The notes beneath the pieces were generated by a model. That model had not been told where the DNA came from and searched no databases. It saw nothing but the letters and a program-made list of their open reading frames with translations. A stretch of 64,000 nucleotides of DNA from Paenibacillus sp. 481 (lineage in GTDB: Bacteria > Bacillota > Bacilli > Paenibacillales > Paenibacillaceae), in the NCBI RefSeq assembly GCF_021223605.1, contig NZ_CP075175.1, forward strand, positions 2,672,501 to 2,736,500. Reading direction: 5' to 3'. Below, piece by piece: positions 1 to 8,862 of this stretch. How positions within the stretch are numbered: the stretch's first letter is position 1; each line of letters begins with the position of its first letter. A program made the position numbers and the translations under genes.

Positions 1-2
1 AC

Positions 3-101
3 CATTCCGAAGTAGCAGAAGAAGAAGTGTTCTATAGCATGGAAGAGATTAATAAGATGACTTCTGAGGAACGTGCAGCAAAAGGAATCCCAGTGAAATA
101 A
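3..101 (+). CDS. C-terminal end of an unidentified protein (5' truncated by window edge)
   Basis: An open frame enters from the left edge and ends at a TAA at 99-101, giving 33 residues ending in GIPVK. The tail is acidic and hydrophilic. I do not recognise the family from this fragment. It is followed after about 20 bases by a strong hairpin, so it is the last gene of its transcription unit and converges on the M24 peptidase gene. Confidence 0.5.
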   Translation, partial: HSEVAEEEVFYSMEEINKMTSEERAAKGIPVK

Positions 102-121
102 TGTTGTAACCCTAAATAGAG

Positions 122-160
122 CAGGCTAGCTGAGCCACATACGCTCAGCTAGCCTGTTTG
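122..160. terminator. Bidirectional intrinsic terminator between convergent genes
   Basis: A 13-bp perfect stem (122-134 with 144-156) encloses a 9-base loop and is followed by TTTGTTT. It lies between the truncated plus-strand gene and the stop of the minus-strand peptidase gene, so it can serve both. Confidence 0.8.
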
Positions 161-213
161 TTTAATGAATGTCGACTAGCTTCACTTCGCATACTAGGCT
201 TCGCTTACTAAGC

Positions 214-1305
214 CTATACGCCGATTACCGTCAATTCCTTCGGATAAGTCGTCAATACGTTGACGCCATCCTCAGTCACTACGACGTCATCTTCGATACG
301 GACACCGCCGCGGCCTGGCACGTAAATGCCTGGCTCAATCGTAAACGCCATACCTGGCTGCAACAATTCTTCCGCTTGCCCATGCACCGACGGATACTCA
401 TGGACATCGATACCTAGTCCATGTCCAAGGCGATGAGTAAAGTATTGCCCATAGCCTTTATCCGTGATCACGTCACGCGCTGTGCGATCGAGCGAGCCGA
501 ACGTTACACCTGGCTTAACCGCTTCAATGGCACGCATATTCGCTTCCAGCACAGTGTTGTAAATCGTCTTCAACTCGTCGTCAATCTCACCGACGGCAAA
601 AGTACGCGTAATGTCAGACGCGTAGCCATTCACATATACGCCAAGATCGAACAACAGCAACTCGCCTGCTTGAATCTTGCGCGTACCCGGCGAGCCGTGT
701 GGCAGAGCCGACTTCTCACCTGCGAGCACCATCGTGCTGAAGGAAGGACCAGAAGCGCCAAGTTTCTTCATCTGGTATTCCAACTCAGCGACGATTTCTA
801 CTTCCGTCACGCCGATCTTCACACGGCTGACACCTTCACGTAGCACCGCTTCCACGACACGCACCGCTTCAGCCATAAGCTCGACTTCCGCAGCGGTCTT
901 AATGAGACGCATTTCACGCAACGTTGGCCCGATATCCATATAGCGTTTGGCTTGTACCGCCTCGTGCAGCGCTTCGTAGCGCTGGACAGACATATGCTCT
1001 TTTTCAATCGCGATCACTTCTAAACCAGCTGGCAAATGCTGCTTCAGGATGTGATACGGATTATCCGTATCGGTATGTGTGGCAATACGTTGTACAGACG
1101 ATACAGATGCAGCTTTGTCTGCATCCAGTACAGGTACAATAAGTACAGGCTCTTGTCCTTTGCACATGACAATACCTAAGAAGCGTTCATGCGGATCACA
1201 AGCAAATCCAGTTAAATAGTATACATGCGTTGGATCTGTAATGAGTAGTGCGTCCAATTGCTGTTCTTCCATAGTAGCCAGCAACTGGTTCCATTTTTTA
1301 TCCAC
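214..1305 (-). CDS. Xaa-Pro dipeptidase/aminopeptidase P-like M24 metallopeptidase
   Basis: A cytosolic dimetal peptidase expected to cleave N-terminal X-Pro bonds. The 363-residue length matches Bacillus PapB/YkvY-type proteins. The N-terminal creatinase-like domain covers about residues 1-125 and the pita-bread domain follows. Metal ligands are visible in order: two Asp in FDLGVYVNGYASDITR, His in HRLGHGLGIDVHEYP, Glu in FTIEPGIYVPGRGGVR and Glu in the final RIEDD. The start is a GTG at 1305 with an AAAGGAA-type RBS; an ATG 8 bases upstream is out of frame and closes at once. The gene stands alone, converging on the gene to its left. The family call is firm; the exact paralogue (YkvY or YqhT type) is not. 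Confidence 0.9.
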   Translation of the reverse strand: MDKKWNQLLATMEEQQLDALLITDPTHVYYLTGFACDPHERFLGIVMCKGQEPVLIVPVLDADKAASVSSVQRIATHTDTDNPYHILKQHLPAGLEVIAIEKEHMSVQRYEALHEAVQAKRYMDIGPTLREMRLIKTAAEVELMAEAVRVVEAVLREGVSRVKIGVTEVEIVAELEYQMKKLGASGPSFSTMVLAGEKSALPHGSPGTRKIQAGELLLFDLGVYVNGYASDITRTFAVGEIDDELKTIYNTVLEANMRAIEAVKPGVTFGSLDRTARDVITDKGYGQYFTHRLGHGLGIDVHEYPSVHGQAEELLQPGMAFTIEPGIYVPGRGGVRIEDDVVVTEDGVNVLTTYPKELTVIGV

Positions 1306-1509
1306 GGGCAGTCATTCCTTTCGTTAACACAATCAATCGTATATCTCGAAGATAACACGTACCTGCTTGAAATGGAATCGCCTTAAACATATATCCTATA
1401 TTTGCCCGCGCAAATGAAGTGAACGTAGAGGCGCATACATGTGCGATGAAAGGTTACCGATGAAAAGTTGTTGGCGAAAATTTGCCGATTAAAAGTTGCT
1501 GACGAAACA

Positions 1510-2604
1510 TCAGGTTTGCCGATTCACCGCTTTTGGCACCTTCTTTTTTCGTTGCGGACGTTGCGATACCCACAAGGCAAATGGAATGAGCAGGCCCATA
1601 ACAAAGGCGAGCACGGGCCACAGCTCGGTCGTCTGAAAGCCTTGCACCACGACATCGTCCTGCAAGTTAGCAACGCCGAACAAAATGAGCGCAGCGGTGG
1701 GTGCGGTAAGCCAACGATTTTCCGCGATGCGGCATACGTAGGCAAGTGAATTCGAACAGGCTTCAAACAACAGCGTAAGTTTAATGAAAAAGCCGCTAAG
1801 CCACACAGTAGACAACAGCGCTTCAACTCGAAACGTTTTTAATCCAATCCCCCAACGGTCGACTAGTGAATAGGTGGCGTATGCGTTGTGCTTCGTATTG
1901 ATCGGCCCATAGACGAGCAAAGCTGCCACAATAAAGATCAGTAAGATGAAGCTTCCAATCAACATCCCTTTCGCAAATGATCGAGCACGAGGGCGATCGA
2001 AATGCTGAGCAAAAAACATAAAGGCAGCTACTTCAAGCAATGGATAGCCTGCATAGTTGAATAGCCCCTGATAGATGGCACGCTTATCAATGAAACCTGT
2101 AGGCAATAGCTGTTCGGGGTCCATGGACGGCATGAGCCCGATAATAAATATAATGACAGCTGCGATGACCATCCAAAATAAAATTTCGCCCGTTCGCGCC
2201 ACTGCCGTCACACCTAGACGGTGCGCATAGCAAATCAAAAACATAAACAATAGCCCGAGCGCAATGAGCGGGGTGTTGCGCAATAAAATAATTTTCAAAA
2301 AGTAGGATAAAAAGTTGAGGAGCAAAGCGCATGTAGTAAAGAAGTAAATGACATACATGACTCCCAAAATGCGCCCAGCCCATACTCCCCAGCGTGACTC
2401 TACAATTTGCAAAAAGTTTTTCCCCTGATTGTTCTCACATATTTCGCCGTACAAAAAGCCTGCCGCAACAGCTACCACGCAGCCTAACACGGCAACTAAC
2501 CACGCATCCTGCTCTGCCATAGCGGCTGTAAAGTTAGGCACCTGCAAGAAGGCGCCGCCCATCAGAAACAAAGGTATAAGAATCATAATTTGACGATTGG
2601 TCAT
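1510..2604 (-). CDS. GerAB/GerKB-type spore germination permease (B subunit)
   Basis: Integral membrane B subunit of a nutrient germinant receptor, from the APC-type transporter superfamily and expected in the spore inner membrane. The 364-residue protein has about ten hydrophobic segments. It starts MTNRQIMILIPLFLMGGAFL, typical of spore permeases, and ends in a basic cytoplasmic tail. An AAGGGGGG-type RBS precedes the ATG. It is the last gene of a four-gene minus-strand operon (A, C, D, B), 35 bases after the small D gene. In this family the B subunit contributes most to germinant recognition. The ligand cannot be read from sequence. Confidence 0.9.
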   Translation of the reverse strand: MTNRQIMILIPLFLMGGAFLQVPNFTAAMAEQDAWLVAVLGCVVAVAAGFLYGEICENNQGKNFLQIVESRWGVWAGRILGVMYVIYFFTTCALLLNFLSYFLKIILLRNTPLIALGLLFMFLICYAHRLGVTAVARTGEILFWMVIAAVIIFIIGLMPSMDPEQLLPTGFIDKRAIYQGLFNYAGYPLLEVAAFMFFAQHFDRPRARSFAKGMLIGSFILLIFIVAALLVYGPINTKHNAYATYSLVDRWGIGLKTFRVEALLSTVWLSGFFIKLTLLFEACSNSLAYVCRIAENRWLTAPTAALILFGVANLQDDVVVQGFQTTELWPVLAFVMGLLIPFALWVSQRPQRKKKVPKAVNRQT

Positions 2605-2639
2605 GATGGGCGCCCCCCTTTCTTCCTAACAAAGTGCTT

Positions 2640-2888
2640 CTATCCTGGTGGCTTATACATTAAAGAAAGAATCGGTTTTAAGATCGTATACAAAATAGGG
2701 ATTACTTTCGGCATCAGCTTCCCGAACACTTGCTGGGCGACTGCCAATGTGCCAAAAGCAATCGTAATGGAGATATATGTACGACGATCACGCTTCGTTG
2801 CTTTGGATGCTTTGCTCTTAATTTGCCGCCAGTCAAAGGCAGTAATAAGCAGTAAGGTTACCATGATAATGAAAGCACTGTGTAACAT
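2640..2888 (-). CDS. Small two-helix membrane protein of ger operon (GerD-subunit type)
   Basis: An 82-residue protein with a hydrophobic segment at about residues 3-17, a highly basic stretch near 21-36 and a second hydrophobic region at about 39-75. Small two-helix 'D subunits' are known in some germinant receptor operons of Bacillus, where they modulate receptor activity. Size, topology and position between the C and B genes support that reading; sequence similarity alone would not. The RBS GGAGGAATAACA precedes the ATG. It lies 40 bases after the lipoprotein gene and 35 before the permease gene on the same strand. Confidence 0.65.
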   Translation of the reverse strand: MLHSAFIIMVTLLLITAFDWRQIKSKASKATKRDRRTYISITIAFGTLAVAQQVFGKLMPKVIPILYTILKPILSLMYKPPG

Positions 2889-2928
2889 TGTTATTCCTCC
2901 GGTATAGCTCTTTCAGATCCATACACCA

Positions 2929-4158
2929 TCAATTCATATATGGTTTTTTCTCCAGCAGTAGAGGCTTATTTTTTAAGCCGGTCGAAATGATTTGCAGATC
3001 AGTTTGAACCTCTACGGCTAAGTTAGCGAAATTTCGTTCCCAATCTTTCGCTAAGCCTTTCCATTGCAAAGGCAGATAGCTATGTAGCTTGTTCGCAAAG
3101 CCAAACACGTCCGATTTATAGACATGTTGCAGCTTATCAAGCAGTTGATAAATATGCGTCACCATGTATTGATTTAATTCATCCTGTAATCGGTGCAGAA
3201 CATCCGGCTTGGTGAAGTCCGAATCGCAATGTGTTTCGGCAATAAAGGCACTGCCTTTTAACTTGATTGTGATGACCGGCTTATTATTTTTCATTTCAGG
3301 TATGATCCGACTCGAGCTGCGTGTCATTTCATACACAATGGCATCAAACGTATTTTTTTTCGTGCAGGGCACCGATATTAACGCATTTTCAACCTGATCA
3401 TTCAAAAAGTTATACGTTTTCGCATCCATCCCCTCAAGCCAACCTGCCAAGAGTCCCTTGCTAAAGACAGCAATGCTGTCGAATGTAATGAGGGGTAATT
3501 TCTCGACAGAGTCTAACCCTTTTTTGTTGCCGAGATTTTGTTTGTCTCCTTTAATAGAGACGGCAGGCAGCACGATGTTTTTTAGACGGATTAAGTAATC
3601 ACCAACCATCCGATCAAAGTCTACCTGTGAGGATAGGGCGAACGACTTTTTAGACAATTCAGGTATACGGAACAGAGCCGTGGACGGGTTTTTGTCCAAT
3701 GGATGTAAGGCTTGCAATACTTTGTTCGCACTAATACCACGGGCCAGCATGACATTAAAGTCGGCACGAACTTCCAGATCGCGGTCAAAAAAGTCAAGAA
3801 TCCGCAAGACGGCATACTTTTTTTGGACAATGGACTCACTAATGACGAGAACGCGTAGATGACCTAAATTAAGGATACGCCCAGCCTGTGTATTTATTTG
3901 ACGTAAACATTCGAATACGCTATTGCCGTGCGCTTTAAAAATGTGGACAGGAGCACCGTAATCGGAAGAACCGCGTGCAGCTGATCCACGAGGGTTAACG
4001 ACTTGAGCGGTCACGGTGTATTTCTCATTTTTCGAATCGATGCCGACTCCCATAATAAAGCCAACTTCATTCAGTTCTCTGCCATCCCAGCACCCTGTTG
4101 CTGCTAGCAGTAATATAATGGCACACAATAGCTTTGCTACTCGCATAGTTACATTCAT
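2929..4158 (-). CDS. Ger(x)C-family spore germination lipoprotein (C subunit)
   Basis: Lipoprotein subunit of the germinant receptor, 409 residues. The signal peptide ends in lipobox AATGC, followed by the family-typical WDGRELNEVGFIMGVGID. The rest is soluble alpha/beta sequence as in GerAC proteins, which sit on the outer face of the spore inner membrane. The start overlaps the A-subunit stop by four bases (ATGA), showing translational coupling. A second Met five codons in (MRVAKLL) is also possible, since an AAAGG precedes both. It is followed by the small D gene. Confidence 0.9.
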   Translation of the reverse strand: MNVTMRVAKLLCAIILLLAATGCWDGRELNEVGFIMGVGIDSKNEKYTVTAQVVNPRGSAARGSSDYGAPVHIFKAHGNSVFECLRQINTQAGRILNLGHLRVLVISESIVQKKYAVLRILDFFDRDLEVRADFNVMLARGISANKVLQALHPLDKNPSTALFRIPELSKKSFALSSQVDFDRMVGDYLIRLKNIVLPAVSIKGDKQNLGNKKGLDSVEKLPLITFDSIAVFSKGLLAGWLEGMDAKTYNFLNDQVENALISVPCTKKNTFDAIVYEMTRSSSRIIPEMKNNKPVITIKLKGSAFIAETHCDSDFTKPDVLHRLQDELNQYMVTHIYQLLDKLQHVYKSDVFGFANKLHSYLPLQWKGLAKDWERNFANLAVEVQTDLQIISTGLKNKPLLLEKKPYMN

Positions 4159-5681
4159 CCTTTGTTCTCACTCATGGATGGGGAGGATTCCACGTGAGAT
4201 GCAGTTGCTGCATCCGTGGTAGAAGCGTCCGCGTCGTTCGTTCCCCAGAGAGGGGCGCGAACGACCCCATCTTGCTGCGCTCTTGTACTCCATGGTGCTA
4301 CAGGGAATAAGTACGGCTGTCCAAAGGAATGCAGATGATTGATATGCAGCAGCAGTGTGATAAAGCCAACAAATACGCCGTACAAGCCAAAGGTAGAAGC
4401 GAGTAGCATAAAGCCGAAGCGCAACCAGCGTATCGTATAGTTCATTTCGTAGTTAGGCATCGTAAGTGCGCAGATGGCAGTAACGGCTACAATAATGACC
4501 ATTACAGGCGACACGATGCCAGCTTCTACAGCAGATTGACCTAAGACGAGCGCACCAACAATAGATACCGATGTACCGATAGCACGGGGAAGGCGAACGC
4601 TCGCTTCTTGCAGGAACTCAAACGTACTAATCATAATTAACGCTTCACCAAGCGCGGGCAGGGGAACCCCTTCGCGCTGGGCTGCGAGATCAATGAGCAG
4701 CGTCGTTGGAATCATTTCTTGATGGAAATTCGTTACCGCAATAAAAAAAGCGGGCAATAGCACCGAGATCATAAATGAGACTAAGCGCAGGATACGCAGT
4801 AAACCGATATCCACACGGTGATTGTAATCTTCCGGTGATTCAAAAAAGTGCAAAAAGGTTGCAGGTGCAATTAATGCAAACGGTGTACCGTCTACCGCAA
4901 TGACGACTCTGCCTTCCATTAAGGCAGCCACAGCGCGATCCGGCCGCTGGGTCGAGAGTACGGTAGGAAACATGGAGAATTTGTTTTCCTGCAAAAACTC
5001 TTCGATGTAGTTGCTATCAAGCACGACATCTATCTTAATGTGCGCCAGCGTTTCGCGCATATGACGCGTAAATTCAGGATCAGCTGCTTGCTGATCGTAC
5101 ACGAGCGCGATCCGCGTCTTCGATTTATCGCCAACGACCAGCTCTTCTATACGTAGAGAAGGCAGCCGCATTCGTTTGCGAATAAGCGCCAGCATATCCT
5201 CGAGTGATTCGTTAAAGCCTTCTTGTGGCCCGCGGATTACACTCTCCGATTCGGGTTTCTCTACCGAACGCCGCACAGCGCCGCAAGTGCGCATAACGAA
5301 CCATTTTCCTGTTGGCGGGTAATGAAGTAGCGTCTCTCCAGCTAACAAAGATAATAGCGCGTCCTCCATATCCTTCGGCGTGCTGGCCGCAATGGAACCT
5401 CGCAGTACCGCTCGTTCGAATTGCTGTCCCCGTTGAGAGATTGGTTGCGGTTGCTGCTCGTCCGTATGTATTTCAAGCTCAACGCCAGTGACCTGTTGAT
5501 CCTTGTAATGCCGATAAATCGCCTCCAACATATCGTACAGACGATCGGGATTAACGAGTGTCTCCAAAAAGGCGAATTGCAGTTCAGTGCCATCATCCAA
5601 AGGAATCGTGCCGATGACCAGATCACTGCTCTCTCCAAGCTCGCGTTTAATGTCTGCAACGGTAAACATATTCTCGGACAT
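4155..5681 (-). CDS. GerAA-type spore germination protein (A subunit)
   Basis: A subunit of a nutrient germinant receptor: a large soluble N-terminal domain (about 1-270) followed by about five membrane segments and a hydrophilic C-terminal tail. Family hallmarks include EGRVVIAVDGTPFALIAPA and PTTLLIDLAAQREGVPLP. The open frame reaches 5810, but the ATG at 5681 (MSENMF) has a GGGAG RBS at correct spacing, so I start there (508 residues). It is the first gene of the operon and overlaps the C gene by four bases. Forespore (sigma-G) expression is expected for the family; I could not pick a convincing promoter. Confidence 0.9.
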   Translation of the reverse strand: MSENMFTVADIKRELGESSDLVIGTIPLDDGTELQFAFLETLVNPDRLYDMLEAIYRHYKDQQVTGVELEIHTDEQQPQPISQRGQQFERAVLRGSIAASTPKDMEDALLSLLAGETLLHYPPTGKWFVMRTCGAVRRSVEKPESESVIRGPQEGFNESLEDMLALIRKRMRLPSLRIEELVVGDKSKTRIALVYDQQAADPEFTRHMRETLAHIKIDVVLDSNYIEEFLQENKFSMFPTVLSTQRPDRAVAALMEGRVVIAVDGTPFALIAPATFLHFFESPEDYNHRVDIGLLRILRLVSFMISVLLPAFFIAVTNFHQEMIPTTLLIDLAAQREGVPLPALGEALIMISTFEFLQEASVRLPRAIGTSVSIVGALVLGQSAVEAGIVSPVMVIIVAVTAICALTMPNYEMNYTIRWLRFGFMLLASTFGLYGVFVGFITLLLHINHLHSFGQPYLFPVAPWSTRAQQDGVVRAPLWGTNDADASTTDAATASHVESSPSMSENKG

Positions 5682-5930
5682 ATGCGCTCCCGTTTGTTCT
5701 TGTGGACTACAGCATGGAAAAAACGATAACCGGTTCACTCCGCACGACTCCTTTATTAAAGCTTCAACAGTTAAGATGGATAAAGACGTGAAAATATATG
5801 CATGTTTCACAAATGCGACACATAAAGCGCTTCCAAACTAGCAATTGTTTACATTTTGTCACAACTAAATCGTCCGTTTTATGGGATAATATGGTTGTAA
5901 GAGGATTGTTTGTTCAGGAGGGGAAGGACG

Positions 5931-6602
5931 ATGCTGTTGACGGCGGAACGACCTGTAAGTTGGAATGAACAGACCGTAGATCAGCTAGAGCTGCGCAAAG
6001 TGTCGTATCAACTATTGGTTGATTTTATAAGTGAAGCACCGACGTTGGAAATGTGGATGCATTGGCGTAACGATGAAGGATTGAATCGATTAGCTGAATC
6101 GTTCGAAGGAGCGCGTTTGTTACAAGTACAGTTGCAACAGCCTTCTTTAGAGGAGATATACGCACTGAACGCTTCATTGAGTGAACAATATAGCCGCTTG
6201 TTCGGCATTACGGGGCAACTGCCGGTTGTACCTTGTGAGACGATGTACCGTGCCAAGGAGCAGATGCTGCCAAGAAGCTATGCGCAGGACGTATGCGGAA
6301 TGTACGCTGATTTTAGTTTGTATTTTAAAAAAGTGAACGGTGAGCCGGACGATCATATTGCGGTTGAATTAGAGTTTATGGCTGTGCTCATCGAGAAAAT
6401 GATGAACAGTGTGATGACAGAAATGCGATTTACGCGCTATATGAACGGCCAGCGTGAATTTATTACGCAGCATTTGCAGCGCTGGGTACCGCTGTTTGCT
6501 GATGATGTCGTACAGCATGCGCAGCATCCTGTATACCAAGCTATCGGGCTACTGCTTGCGGAGTTTATCGAAGCGGAAGCAGCTTGGGCGAATCAAAGTT
6601 AA
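5931..6602 (+). CDS. TorD/NarJ-family molybdoenzyme maturation chaperone
   Basis: An all-helical cytosolic chaperone of the TorD/DmsD/NarJ group, which binds the Tat signal of molybdopterin oxidoreductases and proofreads cofactor loading. The 223-residue size fits. The conserved motif is seen as PDDHIAVELEFMAVL near residue 145, with a preceding F-Y-F-K region matching the family. The ATG at 5931 is chosen because AGGAGGGG lies just upstream; a TTG seven codons earlier would bury that RBS in the gene. No molybdoenzyme or cofactor gene lies next to it: the left neighbour is the divergent ger operon and the right one a DUF1540 gene. Its client is unknown. Confidence 0.82.
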   Translation: MLLTAERPVSWNEQTVDQLELRKVSYQLLVDFISEAPTLEMWMHWRNDEGLNRLAESFEGARLLQVQLQQPSLEEIYALNASLSEQYSRLFGITGQLPVVPCETMYRAKEQMLPRSYAQDVCGMYADFSLYFKKVNGEPDDHIAVELEFMAVLIEKMMNSVMTEMRFTRYMNGQREFITQHLQRWVPLFADDVVQHAQHPVYQAIGLLLAEFIEAEAAWANQS

Positions 6603-6673
6603 GTTAGCTAGGCAAGACAAGTATAAATAGCCATAGTATTCGTCCATCCTTAGTAGGTAAGGAGGTGAAGACT

Positions 6674-6829
6674 ATGGCTCAAGATGTATTGTGTGAGGTT
6701 AGCAATTGCAGGTTCTGGGCAGCGGGCAACAAATGCGCCGCATCGTCCATTTATGTGGTGAGCAATCGTGGCCAGCATGCCAGCAATAGCCAAGAGACAG
6801 ACTGCAAAACGTTCGAAGCGAAAATCTAA
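6674..6829 (+). CDS. DUF1540 small Cys-containing protein
   Basis: A 51-residue protein starting MAQDVLCEVSNCRFW with an ideal GGAGGTGA RBS. Cysteines occur as C-x4-C, then C at about residue 21 and C at about 44, the arrangement of DUF1540 (often one or two such domains in Firmicutes). The motif suggests metal binding but no function is established for this family as far as I know. Spaced 71 bases after the chaperone gene and followed by a terminator at 6900, so it may be cotranscribed with it. Confidence 0.75.
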   Translation: MAQDVLCEVSNCRFWAAGNKCAASSIYVVSNRGQHASNSQETDCKTFEAKI

Positions 6830-6899
6830 CTAACAATCACATTAGCGAACCTGTTTCGCGAACTAGGCGAATTTAATTTACTTAAATGAGCCTGCATCT

Positions 6900-6930
6900 A
6901 GAGCAGCCCTGGGCGGGGTTGCTCTTTTTG
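6900..6930 (+). terminator. Intrinsic terminator after DUF1540 gene
   Basis: A ten-base stem with one G-T pair (6900-6909 with 6916-6925), a six-base loop and a run of T at 6924-6929. Confidence 0.8.
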
Positions 6931-7208
6931 TTTGCTCTGCTACAGGGGAGGGAGTCATTTGTGCTAGACTCTGCCCGCGCTACATTGCGTAGCTCGCACA
7001 TTGCGTTTCTTGCGATCATGCAGCCATGCTGTTATACTGTCGTACATTTCGTATCTCGACCGAGCATAACGCAGTGAAATCTGTCTCCTCAGTAAAAGTA
7101 TAACCCTTATTGAGAATTATTTTCACTGTATGCGTCATTAGTTTATTTTTAAAAAATACATAATGGAATTCAAGCCAGCAGTAAGTCGAAAAAGTTACTG
7201 TTGATTCT

Positions 7209-7389
7209 AACGGTTGCCACAGACGTTATGTTGATAAATAAACAGCCATTTGGATTCTAACGGTTCTGGTGGGGCTTATATTAATGAAATCGGAAACATA
7301 AAGCCCCCCATTATCAAAATAAGCTCTCTGATAACCGTTGCAAATCAAAAACGTGTATTTTTAGCAAAATAGCCCCTGTGGCAACCGTT
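7209..7389. repeat. 181-bp dyad-symmetric element, copy A (left of island)
   Basis: Four heptamer boxes sit at 7209 (AACGGTT), 7259 (AACGGTT), 7333 (AACCGTT) and 7383 (AACCGTT), so the orientation is plus, plus, minus, minus. Spacings are 50, 74 and 50 bases, all symmetric about 7299. The outer arms extend to a perfect 15-bp inverted repeat (7208-7222 with 7376-7390), and a 13-bp direct repeat covers the first two boxes. The copy at 18175-18355 has exactly the same box positions. The rest of 6930-7545 holds no gene I can support. Confidence 0.8.
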
Positions 7390-7545
7390 ACAGGATACCG
7401 ACTTACGTTAGTTCATTTCCGCGTACACAATAACCTTCGTTTATGTAAATACAGTCCGGCTTAAAGTGCTGAAACCTCATTTACTTAAACGTAACAACAT
7501 GGTAAATTTAAACTAATTACTTCATCTTTTAGAAAGGGTGGGATC

Positions 7546-8862
7546 ATGTCATCGGGTTCGCACGAATATACTCCGATTGGCGACCTCATCAGACATTACA
7601 GACAAGAAGCCAAATTGACGGTAACGGAATTAGCCAAGTTAGCCAATGTTTATAAAGGGAATATTTCAAAGATCGAACACGGAGACGTGAAGAAACCGGA
7701 CTACAATATGGTTCTGTCCCTTTCCAACGTGCTACATATTCCATACACTGAAATAGCCGTAAGCTACAGTGAAATTGAGAAAAAACCAGAATCGCTGTTA
7801 GCCATATTAATGGAGACGATCCAGACCGGGAACGAACTCGTCATAACCCAAGTTGCAGACAAATTCCTTAACTCATATGGGGAAAGTGAAGACCTCATCG
7901 CGCAGTTACACTCCCATACACATCAAATAGAAGACACCCCCATTCAACTTGCACTCTACAAAGTCATCATCGAATATTCAAGAAATCATGGCATTATGCC
8001 TTATATCGCAAAAGGTTTGTATGAAGAATATATTATTGAACGAAATGATTTTACGAAGCTCACCGCAACCTATTATTCAGGTAGAGCGGTTCTACATTAT
8101 GCGAACTTTCTTAGTGAGCGAGAAAGGTTAAGATTGTATTATGCTCTTGCAGTTCATGCGTTTAGTCTTATGAAGTATGACGAAGCCATTGATCTAAGTA
8201 AGTATGTGATAGAGAATGACACTGCAAAAGGTGAGTATCGTGTACATGCAGTATATACGATATGTTGTGCTTATTATTACTTGGATAAATATGAAATTTG
8301 CCAGACTTATCTTGAAGAGTATCGCAAATTTCCATACGACTATATAGACGATAATGTGAAGTTGATGATTGGACTAATCAGTGGTCGAACAGGTGACTTT
8401 TATTTAGGTATTAAACAGCTAGAACATTATTTAGAGAGTCCGTCTTCTTATAACTTAATATATTCTGTTACAGCACTTTTTGACTTTTACATGAATATAA
8501 ATGATTTAGAATCAGCAGGCAAGCTACGCAGATATGAGGAACAAATGGAACTATCTCTTCAAGATATTCGCACGACCCCAGAAAAAAGGGCTGAATTAGC
8601 CTTGTACTATGAACTGAACGGACATCATCAACTTTCAAATAATGATTTTAAGGATGCAATTCAGTATTTTCGTAAAAGTATTACACAGTATATGGGGGTA
8701 GCTAAATACAGAAAGGCTTTTTATATCGTTTCAGTGCTTATAAAATTAATTGTAAATAAGATTAATGACAGTTCATTTCTTGAGAATTACTGCATTCAGG
8801 ATATTAGTGAATTGTGTGAAAATTTAAGCCTGAAAATGATAGAGGAAGGGGATTGGCGTTAA
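7546..8862 (+). CDS. AloR/RNPP-type peptide-sensing transcriptional regulator (HTH + TPR), copy 1
   Basis: A 438-residue regulator. Residues about 10-65 form an XRE-type helix-turn-helix (IGDLIRHYRQEAKLTVTELA onward, with SKIEHGD as the recognition end). Residues about 100-430 are helical repeats of the TPR type used by RNPP receptors (Rap, NprR, PlcR, AimR) and by AloR of Paenibacillus polymyxa to bind a short re-imported peptide. The RBS AAAGGGTGGG precedes the ATG. The stop codon TAA overlaps the ATG of a 40-codon secreted peptide gene, the classic receptor/pheromone arrangement. A paralogue lies at 26290-27570; both share the N-terminal MSSGS...IGDL and the block YIIERNDFTKL / YLIERNDFTKL. 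Target genes are inferred, not shown. Confidence 0.85.
   Translation: MSSGSHEYTPIGDLIRHYRQEAKLTVTELAKLANVYKGNISKIEHGDVKKPDYNMVLSLSNVLHIPYTEIAVSYSEIEKKPESLLAILMETIQTGNELVITQVADKFLNSYGESEDLIAQLHSHTHQIEDTPIQLALYKVIIEYSRNHGIMPYIAKGLYEEYIIERNDFTKLTATYYSGRAVLHYANFLSERERLRLYYALAVHAFSLMKYDEAIDLSKYVIENDTAKGEYRVHAVYTICCAYYYLDKYEICQTYLEEYRKFPYDYIDDNVKLMIGLISGRTGDFYLGIKQLEHYLESPSSYNLIYSVTALFDFYMNINDLESAGKLRRYEEQMELSLQDIRTTPEKRAELALYYELNGHHQLSNNDFKDAIQYFRKSITQYMGVAKYRKAFYIVSVLIKLIVNKINDSSFLENYCIQDISELCENLSLKMIEEGDWR

Noticed and set aside
6886-7077. 63-codon plus-strand frame after the DUF1540 gene
   Set aside because: It begins 14 bases before the terminator stem and reads straight through it; no ribosome binding site.
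7085-7420. Repeated heptamers considered as a CRISPR array
   Set aside because: Repeats are only 7-15 bases, half of them inverted, and there are just four; the pattern is dyad symmetry, not a direct-repeat array.
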